Assembly: GCA_914767715.1 (NCBI GenBank)
Contig: OU612073.1
Location: 16,740,001 to 16,804,000, forward strand
DNA from: Membranipora membranacea
Taxonomy: Eukaryota; Bryozoa; Gymnolaemata; Cheilostomatida; Membraniporidae
Length of the DNA: 64,000 nt
Direction of reading: 5' to 3'
Below are positions 38,174-51,379 of this stretch, piece by piece; within the stretch, counting starts at the first letter, position 1, and each line of letters opens with the position of its first letter. Both the position numbers and the translations under genes were made by a program. Below the pieces are notes generated by a model. That model saw only the letters and a program-made list of their open reading frames with translations. It did not search any database and was not told the DNA's origin.

Positions 38174-39546
38174 AGACATACAACAGGCGCTGGTGGATAT
38201 CGGAGATAAGGAATCATCCTTTGCCGGCTCCAGACAATGGATCGGTACAACAGAAGTCAGCTTTGTTCTGGATAAACTTCTCGGGGTAATCACTATAATA
38301 TACATTCATTCATAGCATTCTATTTTGGTTGGTTTATCCGGCCGTCACATTTAAAATTTTATGGGAGTCTAGCTTCTTGTTTGGTTTTGTACTGTGGCTA
38401 GTCAAATGTGAATGCAGACAAGCTTGATAAAACTTTAACTTTCATTAAAAGTAATTAAAGCTTTTGAAAATGTCTATAAATGATACCTTCACAGGAATGT
38501 GTCATTAATTTTGTTTTAATAATATAATGCATAATTCTTTCTTTTCAAATTTTAGGCCACTTCTAAGATTCTATTTGTAAGTTCTGGTGCTGAAATGGCT
38601 GGAAAAGGGAGAGAACTGGTGCATCATTTCAAATCGCAGGGAACCCCAATAATGATAGGTGAGTCATCATACATCAATTAGTCATGTGTTGGTCGGTCAA
38701 GACTTCACCACCTCAATAACCTTGCTAACGTCTGATTGGTCGGTTGCACAAGTATGTTGCTGTGAAGCATTCACCTATGTTCTGATATTAGTTTAAGCAG
38801 TTAAACTGTGTCGGGATAGTTGGTAGTAGCAAAGTGGTTATCCAGCTATCCCAGCTCAGTTTTCGGCTTAAACTAATCTGATGTCTGAGGTATACATCAT
38901 CATAACTCATTACAGAACACATAACTTGAACTAGGCAAAGTCCTGACATATTAAGCGTTTACATTAGTTCTATGTTACTGTCCGATAAAGGGTGTTTGAT
39001 ACTTGATTGTATTGTCATACTTGCCTTTCTTATTTAGGTGGAGGAGTATTGGCGCACACTATACTAGGAGTTTACTATAACGACCAGACTGGTGATTTTA
39101 TGTTCCTAATACAAGATCCACATTATACTGGAACTGAAGATCTGAAAATCATTCTGGATAAGGTGAGATAACCAAACATGCCAAGAATTAGGTCAACTGC
39201 ATGGGGAGTGTTATATTCGCACTTGAGTTGTCGCTCAACATTTGCTATTAAACATTAGGAAAATGATTTCAAGTTTTTGAAAATGGGTCCAACAAATTGT
39301 TTGCTGCTAATTCTTTTTTATATATTAGTTGTCTGGTCAAAGGAAAAGGCCTAATGCCAAGGATCAAATTTGTTCGTAATAGTAGGTATAGTGTTATCAA
39401 CTCATTGAGCAATCGTGTAGTTTAGTTGTATACTGTTAGATGTTATTGTTATGTTGTAGGGTTGGTGCCGATGGAAGGGGCCGGACTTCTGGGTCAAGGA
39501 CACACATTATAATATGTGTATGCCTCAGAGATTAGCAGAGTTCTAA
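38174..39546 (+). pseudogene. UFSP2 pseudogene 2, 3' part (exons 11-14)
   Basis: Exons 38174-38285, 38556-38658, 39038-39162 and 39460-39546 have the same lengths and phases as UFSP2 exons 11-14. All frames are open, ending in TAA. The Asp-Pro-His pair is retained, but the context changes from LILDPHYTG to LIQDPHYTG. Similarity starts inside intron 10, so exon 10 with the catalytic cysteine is absent and no protease can be made from this locus. The matching 5' exons lie about 10 kb upstream at 24.6-27.4 kb, separated by inserted DNA. Confidence 0.9.
38787..38877. mobile_element. 91-bp MITE in a UFSP2 pseudogene intron
   Basis: It has 12-bp terminal inverted repeats, ATTAGTTTAAGC and GCTTAAACTAAT, flanked by a 5-bp direct repeat CTGAT (38782-38786 and 38878-38882). 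The parental UFSP2 intron 12 has the uninterrupted site TCTGATGTC, which confirms a recent insertion. Confidence 0.88.
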
Positions 39547-40495
39547 AATTATAACCACAGTAGTTGCGCATGAATCTGAATCTGATGCTATTTCTGTTGG
39601 CTGTGCAATGAATGGACTTCATTTGTCTCAAATTATGATTACTCTTGTTTTTAACTTATTGTTATGATGTTAAAGTTCATATCCTGTTGTTATAGTGAGG
39701 ATTAATGCTTCTGTACTGATGTCACAGAGAATGCGTATTACATTAGCATACCAATAAATAATATATTATATCAACGTTTTTGGTCTTTTTGATATCTATG
39801 ACATTATTGTTGAAATGACTTGCCAGACTGAAGGTGGGAGTATTAGTTTCGAGTGCAACAATGGCAATGTGACATCGAATTCATTGTCACAAAGCCTCCA
39901 GCAGGGTAAGTGGAGGCATTGTAAAGTTAAAGGAGTTTGAAATTAATTACATAGCCCTGCTCATGTTCTACATACTGAACTCTATTTAACATAGATATTT
40001 ATATTGTTCATTCATTAGAGGATTGGCAAACAGAAAGACTTTCCTCTGCTTACTGAAATTAAACCCCTCATATAAAAATATATAAGTAGTAATAAGGCGA
40101 TCTTTCAGAGCAATCAGCTGGGTTGTCCCCTCTTTTGGCATACCACCATAACACCTAACAACTCAAGATGTGTTATGGTTTTCCTCTTCTAGTCCATCTG
40201 CAGACCGAAAAATAACAAAACTGGCATCTAACGACCATCACACTAACAATCCTTTGCTGCAAAGCAAACAAACCCATTATAAACGTCAGGCACTCAGTGC
40301 TTTCATTTCAGTAGATTAGTATGCTAGGCAATATTTGGTCTCACTAAGAAAATAACTCGTTCTTGTGATGAGCTTATTTCTAGACAAACTGCAGACGGCT
40401 TGAAGTTTTCAAGAAACAACCCCTGTGGTTTTCAAATTTGTTATTATCTAACTTTGATGCAAGACAATGAGTAGGCGGTTGAAGATGCAATTTTC
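39547..40495. other. duplicated UFSP2 / chitinase intergenic region
   Basis: No gene is seen. It is similar to 17.31-18.45 kb and 55.44-56.39 kb. Confidence 0.7.
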
Positions 40496-40772
40496 TTTAT
40501 TTGTAGGCTAGGATATTTTTGACAAGAGTAGATATACAGAAATATGTAACTTTGAAGCACAATTATCAGATCTCTGTAAGGTTGATAAATAAATAATCAA
40601 TGACATGCTGAATTAATATTATCAGTAGTCTTCTAGAAAAGATCAACTCAGCAGCAAAGAAAATTTGGATAAGCATGAGATTAATATTCTAACAAACCGA
40701 ATATTTTGTTTGCACAGTTTGAGAGCGTCTGGTTTGCCGTATCGGGTGCATTGTAGGATGCTGTTGTCTTCT

Positions 40773-43001
40773 CTACGCTCTGAGCCTCTAAAATAGTGAG
40801 AGATGTGTGTTTATTATAATATATGCAAGCTTACAATGTCCTTCAACATCTCACGTCATGAGTTGTCCCATCTCTCAAATGTCAGTAGTGCTATGCGGAT
40901 TGCACACTTGTTTATAAGTTTTACAACATCACCGTTTAAAAAAAAAACACCAGGTTTTGGGAAAATCTACAAGATCATATGAAAAGGAATGATAATAAGG
41001 CGACAATATTCTACCTCAACCAAATTTGGTAAGATTTTTTAATCAGCCCGTCAAGTACTCTGTGCCATCTTCAACGATGTTGAGAGTAAGTTTACCTGGT
41101 TAATAGTTGTAAGCAGTGGGTATTTTCCCTCATTACAGAAGCTTCCGCTGAAATCATCGAAATCTAGAGTCCATATCATAGCTCCTCCCAGATTCAGGCT
41201 GTTGATGTAGTCAACTTTATCCATCATACTCTGTCTGTTATCATAAGTGACCATTTCTCCAGCTCTTGAGCTGTAAGCTATGGCCTCGGCTGCCTCTCTG
41301 TCATACTCTGATGTCCATCCTTCCTTATTCACCTTCTCACATATCTATATCAACAAGAAAGTCATCAAATCAAAACGGAGTCCTGACTTAATAAGGGCAG
41401 TAAATAATTTTAGCTGTGTTTTAAATTTATTTCATGAAGAGAGAACTTTGAGAATAATGCGTTTCATGAAATTTGTGATACAATAACTGTTACGAAGCCA
41501 GCATACCACATCTTTGGCTTTCAAATGAGTTAGGGGTGTGCAGGATGTCTGGAGAGTTTACATGAGTACAATTTACCTCGTAATAGCTGAGAATACCAGC
41601 CTCTCCTGTATATTTGCCTTTCTGAGAAGGTCCAGTAGCTGTGTTGTGTACACTAGGATTATTAGTTTTCCATCCTCTACCATATGTGGGCAAACCTAAG
41701 GAAAAAGAATACATATTGTTGTAAATTAGTGCGCTAAGCCAGCTCCAAAGAATGATTATTCCACTTGGTATTGTTTTCATCATGGTTTATGTATTCCATA
41801 GTCATGTATGTATTTAATATATAAACAAAGTTGGAAAACTAAAAGGATTGATTTTCAGTTTGTGACTGACCAAAGATGAGTTTACTGGGAGCACATCCTG
41901 CCTGTATCCACTCAGCCGTTGTGGTTTTGAGGACATTTTTTGGAGTTGCTTCTCCTGTGACTACACCAAGTGGTGCTAAGAATCCAGTTCTCTTCTCCCA
42001 GGCTCCATGGATGTCATACTGCATCAGATTCACAAAGTCCAGGTCTCTGCAACATTCAGTAGTCATAAGGTTAAAACAGGACAAGCATAGCAGCTCAACA
42101 AAATGTTTATTTCACCACATTTCACTTCTCTGCAACAAACTTGGCTGTACTTTCCCCTATCACAATCTAGGGGTCAATTATCTCACACTTCAATGTTTTT
42201 TATGTTGTGTATTAGTTGGGAATGTTCTTGAAATTTAAGTTTAAGTTTTTATTAATTTAAGTCTGACGTATATCTGACCCTGTGTTCCAACATACCTGCA
42301 AATGGCATTCTTGTCATACGCTACATTGGCAGTTATCGGTGCGGGATTGACAGCTGCAGAGAGCAGAGGCTTAGCCGTGTTGTATTGTCTAGCATGTGCT
42401 TTGAAAGCTTCTTGAAACTCCTTCAAGAAAATAACATCAAGTTAGTTGATTTTGAAAGGTTTGTCTAAGTCACATGACTGAGAATTTGGATGTGGCTGCC
42501 ATATTCGGCGTCAAGTTTCTCTCAGTTTTAAGATAGATCAGTATCTTATTGCAAACCTCACTGATGGCTGATTAAGAAAGGCCTGGTTCAGCTTGAGCCA
42601 GCCCAGCCTATTTAGGAGTTTAAGTAGTACACAATAGTATGCTACAAACTAAGGACAGATTGAATTCAAACTTGAACATTTGAATACAAAAGCAGCTTAA
42701 TCATTTCTTCAAATCAGACAGAGTTAAGTTGAACTAACTTGAATAAGCAGACTGAAGTTCTCTTTGTCCGCAGGTTTTCCTCCTCTTCGTGCCACTCCAG
42801 GAAACTCCCAATCAAGATCTACACCATCAAACTTATACTTTATAATCAGCTTCATAGCAGAATCGATGAACTGAGTACGACCATTCTTAGAACTAGCCAT
42901 CTGACTGAATACCCATCCGCCGTTCCTCGAACCGCCAACAGCAATCATGACCTTCAGAGCTGGATTGCGCTGCTTCAATGCCACCATTTTATCAAAGTAA
43001 C
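40773..43001 (-). pseudogene. GH18 chitinase, copy B (lacks exons 1-3)
   Basis: Exons 43001-42739, 42420-42296, 42046-41871, 41695-41577, 41344-41096 and 40787-40773 correspond to exons 4-9 of copy A, with equal lengths and open frames. The catalytic FDGVDLDWE, MQYDIHG and IWTLDFDDFSG are intact. The signal peptide and first barrel strands are missing: sequence upstream of exon 4 jumps near 43163 to what lies 5' of exon 1 in copies A and C. It ends RLRA-stop like A. A fused or alternative start is not visible, so it is probably non-functional. Confidence 0.9.
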
Positions 43002-43162
43002 CTGTGAGATAAAAACAACCCTAGTTTAGCATCACAAAATCTTCCCCACCGGAGTCTGAGTACTTCAAATTGAAATGACAGATGTACTTTTTTTGTATCA
43101 TTAGAATGCTCATACAATTGAAAGTGACAATATAGGGACATAGTTAGCCTGTCTTGTCTAGT

Positions 43163-44343
43163 GTGTATCTGATGATTGCATACACTTACTCTCCGTTTAT
43201 ATACTGGTGAGATACGGCTATATCTCTATAGTAGTAATCCCGATCTGTATCATGGTTAAACCACAAAATATATGTGAAATCCTAATCTTTTAATTTTCTT
43301 TGAAAAATCTTTAAATCTTTATTCGATAAGAGGTCCGGTATTCAACACCCAGTGTTAGAAATTGGTAGGAAATGAGTGGGTATAGATAGAAACTGCTGAG
43401 TGCCTGCAAAGAAATACAGAGGGGCAACTCATGGAATACAGTTCCCAAAGTCCACTCCGTCGTCTCATGGCAGACTTAGTGTCGTTGTCGGATAAAATTG
43501 TGAATGAAATTAAATATGGCTGGTTGCCCTGCATGTACAGATAATCGAGTGTGTCAGGAAGGGTAAGAGTACAATAGCCAACTGACGCACATGGAGAAGC
43601 AATAGTTGTCAAACCCAGGGCTGTTTACAGGAGGTTTGAAGTGGTAAGGCCAGGCGGGGTGGGTGCGGGGTATGGGGGTCCTTCCACCAACTACATTTAC
43701 TCCAACATCACAACCCAAGGGAACACAACCCTTTTGCAGTGTTACTGTACATGGTCATTCTGCTGGCATAAGCGCTGTGTATTCAACAAAGAATATAAAT
43801 TTTGAGGTCTATTGGTGGCAAGCCCCTGTTCTCTTGGCAGTACAACGTCATGACACTAGCCTTACCGTACCAAGACATGACACATCTTCATAAAAAATAG
43901 TAACTGTCAGGGCTTGTTAGAATTTTACTGTAGAACACAAAAGTTTATGCCTTCGTCATTAAAATAGAGTTGATGTTTTTTATATTAGGACACCAAGAAT
44001 GAGGAAGACTTAGCTAAGCAGCACTTTGGAGATATTGCTTAAGTCTGTCCTTTAGTCATTGTCATTCAAACAGCAATTAGTTAATCATGAACTTTTAAAT
44101 CCTTCTTTGAGGTCACACCCACAACCATTACATATATGTAAACTTAAAGCAGATATTTCCTTGTACTTTCATATGACATTTATTTCAGGATATTGGGTTA
44201 GGATATTGCAATCTTGATCCATCCTGACTGATATAATTGAACCCAAGTAAGTACCATACACCAGACTACTCACCAAAATATGGAAATATGATTTGAAAAC
44301 AATTCCCAGTATTGGACAGAATTACTGCAGTTTTATTCAAGGG
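43163..44343. other. duplicated chitinase upstream region with deletions
   Basis: Similar to 22.89-24.63 kb and 60.89-62.60 kb. Two internal deletions are visible, one near 43446 and one near 43681. The G-quadruplex motif is at 43656-43678. No gene. Confidence 0.65.
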
Positions 44344-45590
44344 ATGATAGAGAGGCTCGACAAACAAACAGAGAAGAAGAATAGAGGGGATAAACAGCCT
44401 GGCAGACAGGAAAAGTCTAAAAGATTCTCAAGCCAAAGAGGTCCATTAATCCCGCCTTAATATTGATATGTTTGTAGGCATAAAGGGTTGATTGATTGAT
44501 TTATTTTCTTTGCTGCTTAAATTTGTAACAGGTGATAAGAACTAGTGGTTTATCTTTGCTTTGCTTGCTACAAAAATTTTTCACAAAAGTGACAAGATGC
44601 TGCTTTTTGGGATCTCCGTCATAATTGAGGTCATATTTCCTTTGTTTAACCTTAAGGTAAATCTATGGTTAAGATTAGCTGAGACGCTTTTTAGCCGCTA
44701 TCTCCTAAAATTTGTGACGGTTGAGTACAACTTCCTTGATGCTCCATGATGCTCCAGTCTGCACTAGGGGTCTGTGGAAGCTTCACTTTTTAATCTATGT
44801 TAATTGAAGTTCTGATTTTAGAAGGTGATATACCTTGAAATGCTGAAGAAGTTGACAGTGGAAGGGAAAGGATATGAAACGCTGTTTGCACCGGTCATAC
44901 AATGTGATAAAGGTGTATTTAGTTTTGATCAATGGTTAAAGAGTGTGCTAAAAACTGACAGAGGAATTTATTTTGAAACCTTTGTTCTATAAAAGAGTGC
45001 TCATGAAATTTAAAACGTCCACTTAGGCAATGTACTAAAGGATGTTTCAGCTTAGAAGACTTTCGACTTTAAACAATTCGCAGCTTTTTGTTGCTTGCAA
45101 TTTGTCACATTATGTCAAGAGCATGACATTTTAGTGCATTAAATTTAAACTCTCGATCAGCTGACTGGGCTCTTATATAGATCTGTATTAGACAGCTTCA
45201 GTTAGCTCAGGATTGTCTCCCTAACTGTGAGGTATGTATGTATTTTATATATAGGACTTTAAATAGGACATCATTTATAGACAATGATATTTTTCATAAA
45301 TACACCTGACTGCTTTGTTTTTTTTTATTTATTTGTGCATGGTCTTTATTTGTCATTGACTTTGATTGGCAATAATAAATTATATATATATATATATGGT
45401 TTACTCCTTGTTTCAAAATGCAAGTCAGCTCCGACCTTGCTAAATTGGGACAAAACATTGTGGTCCCCGAGGAAACCATATATATTATAATATACCTCAC
45501 AGTTAGTGAGACAATCTTGAGCTGATCGAGAGTTTGACTATTATGTACAAACTTCACGCTGTCTATCGGAACGTTGACTGTAACCACAAT
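44344..45590 (+). pseudogene. UFSP2 pseudogene 3, 5' part (exons 5-7, rearranged)
   Basis: An exon 5 tail at 44344-44440 carries a 1-bp change of length. Exon 6 is at 44822-44912 with both splice sites, a partial exon 7 at 45147-45231, and an inverted exon 7 at 45590-45496. The arrangement is the same as at 24.6-25.8 kb. No catalytic exons are present. Similarity to the 26-27.2 kb region continues to about 47.02 kb. Confidence 0.87.
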
Positions 45591-47159
45591 ATCCTTGGCT
45601 ATGACTATGGCTATGGCTATGACATTTCATTTTAGTTCTCAATATAATGTGACAAATTGCAAGCAACAACAAGCTAGCAAGTTTTTTAAAATCCCAAATC
45701 TTTTAATGATCGAGTTATTGATCCTCTCTATCGTACCCTTGAATAAACTTGCAGTAATTCTGTCCAATTCTTGGAATTATTTTGGAATTCTAAATTTTCT
45801 TTATTTAAGTGATTAGACTTGTGCATGGTACTGGGGGTGAGCAGTGAGGATGGATCAAGGTTGCAATATCCTCTGGATTATCTCAACATCCTGAAATGAG
45901 ATGAGAGTACAAGGAAATATCTGCTCTAAGTTTACAGATATCTAATGGTTGTGGGTGTGACGGATTAGTTATTGCGCTATAGTGCAAATGACTAAAGCTT
46001 AAACTGAAGCAAAATATCCAGAGTGCTGACTAGCTAAGCTTTCTTTCATCTTGGTGTTCCAATGTAAAAAGATAGGCTACAACTCTATTTTGATGACAAA
46101 GAGATCAATTTTTGTGGTCTTCAATAAAATTCTTACATTTACTGATTGTTACTATTTCTATGAATGTGTAATATTTCTTGGTGCGGTAAGGGTAGTGGTA
46201 TGGTGCTGTACTTTCAAGAGATGAGGAGGTTAACACCAATAGACCTCAGTTCTTTCTTTGTTTTGTAAAATACACAGTCCTGATGCCGGCAGAATGACCA
46301 TGTATGTATGTATGTATTGCATAAAAGTTGAGTTCCCTTGGGTTGAGATTTGAGGTAAATGTAGTTTGTTGAAGCTGTCATGTTGGTAAGATGGAGCCAG
46401 GGTAAACGTGGTGTAACCTCGGAAATTTGCATCAGTGATTAGTAGTATAGCCCGTAGTCTTAGTGCTCAGACTCCAAGGCGCAGGGAGTTACCTGCGCAG
46501 GCAACTCCCTGCCATATATAAGTGAAGAAAATCAAGCATACACCAGGTGATCATTGCTTATGATTTGAGCTGTTGTTTTCTTCCAGAGTTATAGTGCATG
46601 GATGAATGTAATAGCTTTTGCTGCAGAAAATATTTGATATCTTTTGTAAGTCTGAAGTATTTGAAGTATATTGATTCATGAAAAAAACGGTTTGTCAAAG
46701 CTTTCAAAACAATTGATGTTTATGTCATCAGGGTGAGCAACCCTAGCTGTAATAAGCCAGAATTGACCATCTCTAAAATATACCCAGTCAGGTAAATGTC
46801 AACAAGTCAAACTGATGAAGTTTGAGGTCAATTGTTTCCCCATATGCGTTACACATCTATTGTACTCTCACCCTTCCTATCCTTTAATGCAGGTAACCTG
46901 CCATATTCAAATTCAGTCATTGTTTCATCCTATGACAGAGCTGAGACTGTCATGAGTCAATGGGGTATTAATCATTTTTCCACTTTCATTGTGTTTTGTC
47001 AAAAAAAAAGACTCATGTGGGTTCTATGTTTATAGGAGGGGGTTATATGCCAACCTCTTATAGAGTATAGATTCAAAGAATTTAACTCGAGAAGATGATG
47101 CAATTAAATTAAATGACTAAAGGATTACACATTTATATTGTGGTTACACCATTAATCAG
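45591..47159. other. duplicated non-coding region
   Basis: It follows 25.8-27.24 kb closely, including the hairpin at 46481-46512. It ends before the third exon 7 copy that is present at 27.25 kb. No gene. Confidence 0.65.
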
Positions 47160-47208
47160 CTCACGATTATTACTGTCAGACCGAGCTCACCAGTATATAA
47201 ATCGTGAG
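47160..47208 (+). promoter_or_regulatory. TATA box within a 9-bp dyad, chitinase D promoter
   Basis: CTCACGATT (47160-47168) is repeated in inverted form as AATCGTGAG (47200-47208). TATATAAA at 47194-47201 overlaps the right arm. The ATG is about 160 bp downstream. Confidence 0.5.
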
Positions 47209-47361
47209 TAAAGTGTATGTAGTCATCAGAACTCATTTACAACTCCTTTGGTAGAGTTCGAGCTCGACATACGAAAAGAGAAATAAAACCAGTAATCATT
47301 TAGCACAGTTTGTGCACAATTTTACGGGAGGTTTTCCACGGTTTCAGTCGCTGAGATCAAA

Positions 47362-50300
47362 ATGAAGGTTCGTGAATAAAGTTTTACAGCAAGTTTGCAT
47401 AAATAAATTGGAGGAACTCAATAAGGCTTTACATGTGCAGATGGCTAAAGCATTCAAGATCTTAGATATTTTGTTGATCGGCAATAATTGTATTGAAAAG
47501 CCGGAAGGATACCCCAATGCATATTAAATAATATTTTATTGTATCTTTTTCAGTTTGCTGTATGTGTTATATTTCTGGGTGCCGCCATGTTGACCGGTAT
47601 ATGTGATGCGCAACAGAAGAAAGTGGTCTGTTATTATACCAACTGGTCAAACTATCGCCAAGGTCCTGGCAAAGTAAGTTGTTCATTGCTAAACAAGTAA
47701 GCAATCTCTCATAGTATTTAAAGGTGAAACCTAGCTTTATAGATAGAATATTTTGTAATGAGAAAGCAAATATTTGATTTATCAATTATGAAGATATGTG
47801 CATTTCGATTGATGATTGATGATTGTTGGCTGTTATTCACATAATTAAACTTAAAAATTCCATCTCCAAATTCTATATTTGACACACTTATATGAATGAT
47901 GTTCATGAATCAATTGTTCATGAATCAATTGAACTACAATGAGTGACTTAGCTGAGAACTTATTACACATCAAAATATACTTTACAACATTAAATATAAT
48001 GATTAAAGGAGATGACCTGTGAAATGCTACAAATTACCAATAATTGCAGATTGATCAGTCATATAAGCTTTTTAATCTTGAAATGCTGGTGATTTGTATG
48101 ATTTCCTTTGCGAGCAACAGGGCTTGGTGATAAAAATTATCACCTTTTAATTTTTTACTTTTTCACTATTTACTGAAGATTGTTTTCACCTTACACCAGT
48201 ATCAAATCAGACGATATATAACTACTGATATAACCTGATATCTTAACATACTATAATACTTGTATATCTATATCTGAACTGATGATACCATTGGATGACA
48301 TACTGTTATAGTTTACACCAGAAGATGTAGACCCATTTCTGTGTACACATATCCTCTACTCGTTCACTGTACTGCGAGGTAATAAGATGACAGTGTATGA
48401 TCCATGGTTGGATAGCTCTGATGGTCTAGGTGAGTTTCGAGTATTATCTGAAAAAGGATTTAAGGTTGAAAACTTTCACAATGTTGAGCAGCTTACTAGT
48501 GATTTGTATTTGTATCGTGCAACAAAAGAAAAAATATATATATCTATATATTTACGGATTCTCATCTATGACTGATTGAAATGGACATGTTATCTTGCTC
48601 TTCTCACATCCTAAACTTAGTTGAAAGCTCGATTGCTCCAAACTATATATACGATAAAACTGGTACCATAGTCTGACTCTGGTAACTGAAGATTTTGCAA
48701 CGCTAAACTAGGATTGTTTATATTTAACAGGTTACTTTGATAAAATGGTAGCATTGAAGCAGCGCAACCCAGCTCTGAAAGTCATGATCGCTGTCGGCGG
48801 TTGGAATAATGGCGGCTGGGTGTTCAGTCAAATGGCTAGTACTAAGTCCGGACGTACCCAGTTTATTGATTCTGCTATGAAGCTGATTATTAAGTATAAG
48901 TTTGATGGTGTAGATCTGGATTGGGAATATCCTGGAGTGGGACACAGGGGAGGACAACCTGCGGACAAAGAGAACTTCAGTCTGCTTATTCAAGTAAGTG
49001 CAACTCACCACTGTTTGATTAAAGAGGTGTTCTAGGTCAGTTTCGACTATAAATATTCAGTGCGGTTTCTGATAAGATACTAAACCAGTCTTGGGACTGA
49101 GACAAAATTTGCATGCGATTTTTAGCTAACTTGTTCGATACTCACTTTTTAGTAGTTTGATGTTATTTATTTGTTTCACTGTAAGCTTTACAATTAACCT
49201 CATTTTCATGTAGGAGTTCCAAGAAGCTTTCAAAGCACACGCCAGACAATACAACAAAGCTAAGCCTCTGCTCTCTTCAGCTGTCGGGCCAGCACCAAAA
49301 ACTGCTGATGTAGCGTATGACAAGTACACCATCTGCAGGTATGTTGGAACACAGGTTTAGATATACAATCAGACTTAAATTTGATAAATACTCTGAGGTA
49401 ATACACTCAAAACTAACTTTTAAGTGTAAGGTAATCAACTTGAAGACTGTGGCAGGGGCATGTATAGCCAACTGTGGTATAGAGAGGCGAAAAAAAACAT
49501 TTTGTTAAGCTGGTTGGTATGTCCCATTCACACCTTATGACCTCTAACCATTACAGAGACCTGGACTTTGTGAATCTGATGCAGTATGACATCCATGGGG
49601 CCTGGGAGAAGAGAACTGGATTCTTAGCTCCACTAGGTGTAGTCGCAGGAGAAGCAACTCCAGAAAATGTCCTAAAAACCACAACAGCTGAGTGGATACA
49701 GGCAGGATGTGCTCCCAGTAAACTCATCTTTGGTTAGTCTCGCGCCAGAATCAATCCCTCAATCAGTTTTGTTCTCCAACTATGTTGTTTTCGTGTAAAT
49801 ATACCAATACCAAGCGTTATCATTATCCTTTGGAGCTGGCTTGGCGCACTAATTTATAACAGCATGTATTCTTTCTCCTTAGGTTTGCCCACATATGGTA
49901 GAGGATGGAAAACTGATAATCTTAATGTACACAACACAGCTACTGGACCTTCTCAACAAGGCAAATATACAGGAGAGGCTGGTATTCTCAGCTACTACGA
50001 GGTAAAGTAATCTCATGAGAACTCTTTTTACATCCTTCACACCCCTAAGATCGGGTAGTTTCAATTATATTTATATTATATTTGAAATTTATTTAGGCTT
50101 GTGTTTAATTGTTTTAACACAAACTACCCAATTCTCGCAGCTTCAATGATCTCTAAGATATAAAATGAAAACTTAGCCGTAGAATTAGTTTCACCCAAAT
50201 TCTCACTGTCTCTATTTGGTCATGACTCTGATTTAATGACTGTGTTGCTGATATAGATATGTGAGAAGTTGAATAAGGAAGGATGGACATCAGAGTATAA

Positions 50301-50872
50301 CAGAGAGGCAGCCGAGGCCATAGCTTACAGCTCAAGAGCCGGAGAGATGGTCACCTATGATAACAGACAGAGTATGATGGATAAAGTCGACTACATCAAC
50401 AGCCTGAATCTGGGAGGAGCTATGATATGGACTCTAGATTTCGATGATTTCAGTGGAAGCTTCTGTAACGAGGGAAAATATCCACTGCTCACAACCATCA
50501 ACCAGGTAAACTATGCACCATGAAGTTCTATCAAGAATTAACTGATTGATAAGATTACCGTGATCAGTTATCTGAGTTCAGTGGCTTTTCAGTATCAGCT
50601 GTTTCGGCAGAAGTTCCCACCATTTTTTGCTTCTTATCGATTTTTGAAGCTTTATTTTATTATTATCCCTATACATATAATCATAAATCTGGTGTCACTT
50701 GGTTTTTTTGCATGATGATGTTGTCAAACTTATAAAAAATGTGTATTCCTCATAGCACTACTGCCATTTGACAGGGGAGACAACTTGTGATCTGTGATGT
50801 TGTAGGACATTGTAAGTTTGTAAAAACACATATCTCTCATTATTTTAGAAGCTCGGTACTACTTCACCGTGA
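47362..50872 (+). CDS. GH18 chitinase, copy D (complete, plus strand)
   Basis: A secreted chitinase. Exons: 47362-47367, 47554-47673, 48312-48429, 48731-48993, 49214-49338, 49557-49732, 49883-50001, 50257-50505, 50849-50872, giving 399 residues. It has the same exon structure as copy A, but exon 3 is 6 bp shorter. The signal peptide is MKFAVCVIFLGAAMLTGICDA. Catalytic FDGVDLDWEYPG has Glu at about 147, and MQYDIHG and IWTLDFDDFSG follow. It keeps AVGGW after strand 3, where A, B and C have AVGGS. It ends KLGTTSP and stops; the frame beyond is a decayed Thr/Gln-rich linker. The first intron starts GTTCGT, a weak donor. It is inverted relative to the other copies, lies within their tandem array, and is the most divergent full copy. 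Confidence 0.92.
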
Positions 50873-51146
50873 TCATGACTACAGCAATCTACAATACACC
50901 GAACACAGCAAACCAGATATTCTCCAACTGTGCAAACAATACATTTACATTATTAGAATATCAATCTCAAGCTAAACCAATTTTCTTTGCTGCTGAATTG
51001 ATTTTCTCTAGAAAACAACTGATAAATTTAATTCAATATGTATAGATCATTTAGTTATTTACCAACGACTGATCTGATCTTGGTGCTCCAAAGTTACATT
51101 TATTTCTGTGCATTTAACTCTTGTCAAACATTATCATAACCCTTCA

Positions 51147-51152
51147 AATAAA
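51147..51152 (+). terminator. chitinase D poly(A) signal
   Basis: AATAAA about 275 nt after the stop, in sequence homologous to the signal of copy A. Confidence 0.55.
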
Positions 51153-51293
51153 TACAATTGCATCTCCAACCGCCTGTTCATTGTTTTGCATCATAGTAAA
51201 TTACAATTTTGAAAACATTGGGAGTTTTTCTTGAGGATTTTAAGATGTCTGCAGATGGTCTAGAAATAAACTCACCACGAGAATGAATTGATG

Positions 51294-51379
51294 AGTCTCA
51301 GCTCCGCCCCTTTTATCGTGGAGCTGGCTCTGGCCTGCTCGCAGGCAGAGGCAGGCAAGCAGGCAGGACAGCTGAGACT
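51294..51379 (+). mobile_element. short LINE remnant with inverted ends
   Basis: The first part matches the 5' end (minus strand near 53260) of the LINE fragment beside chitinase E. The insertion lies at the same place relative to the flanking chitinase 3' region. The ends AGTCTCAGCT and AGCTGAGACT are inverted repeats. Confidence 0.6.
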
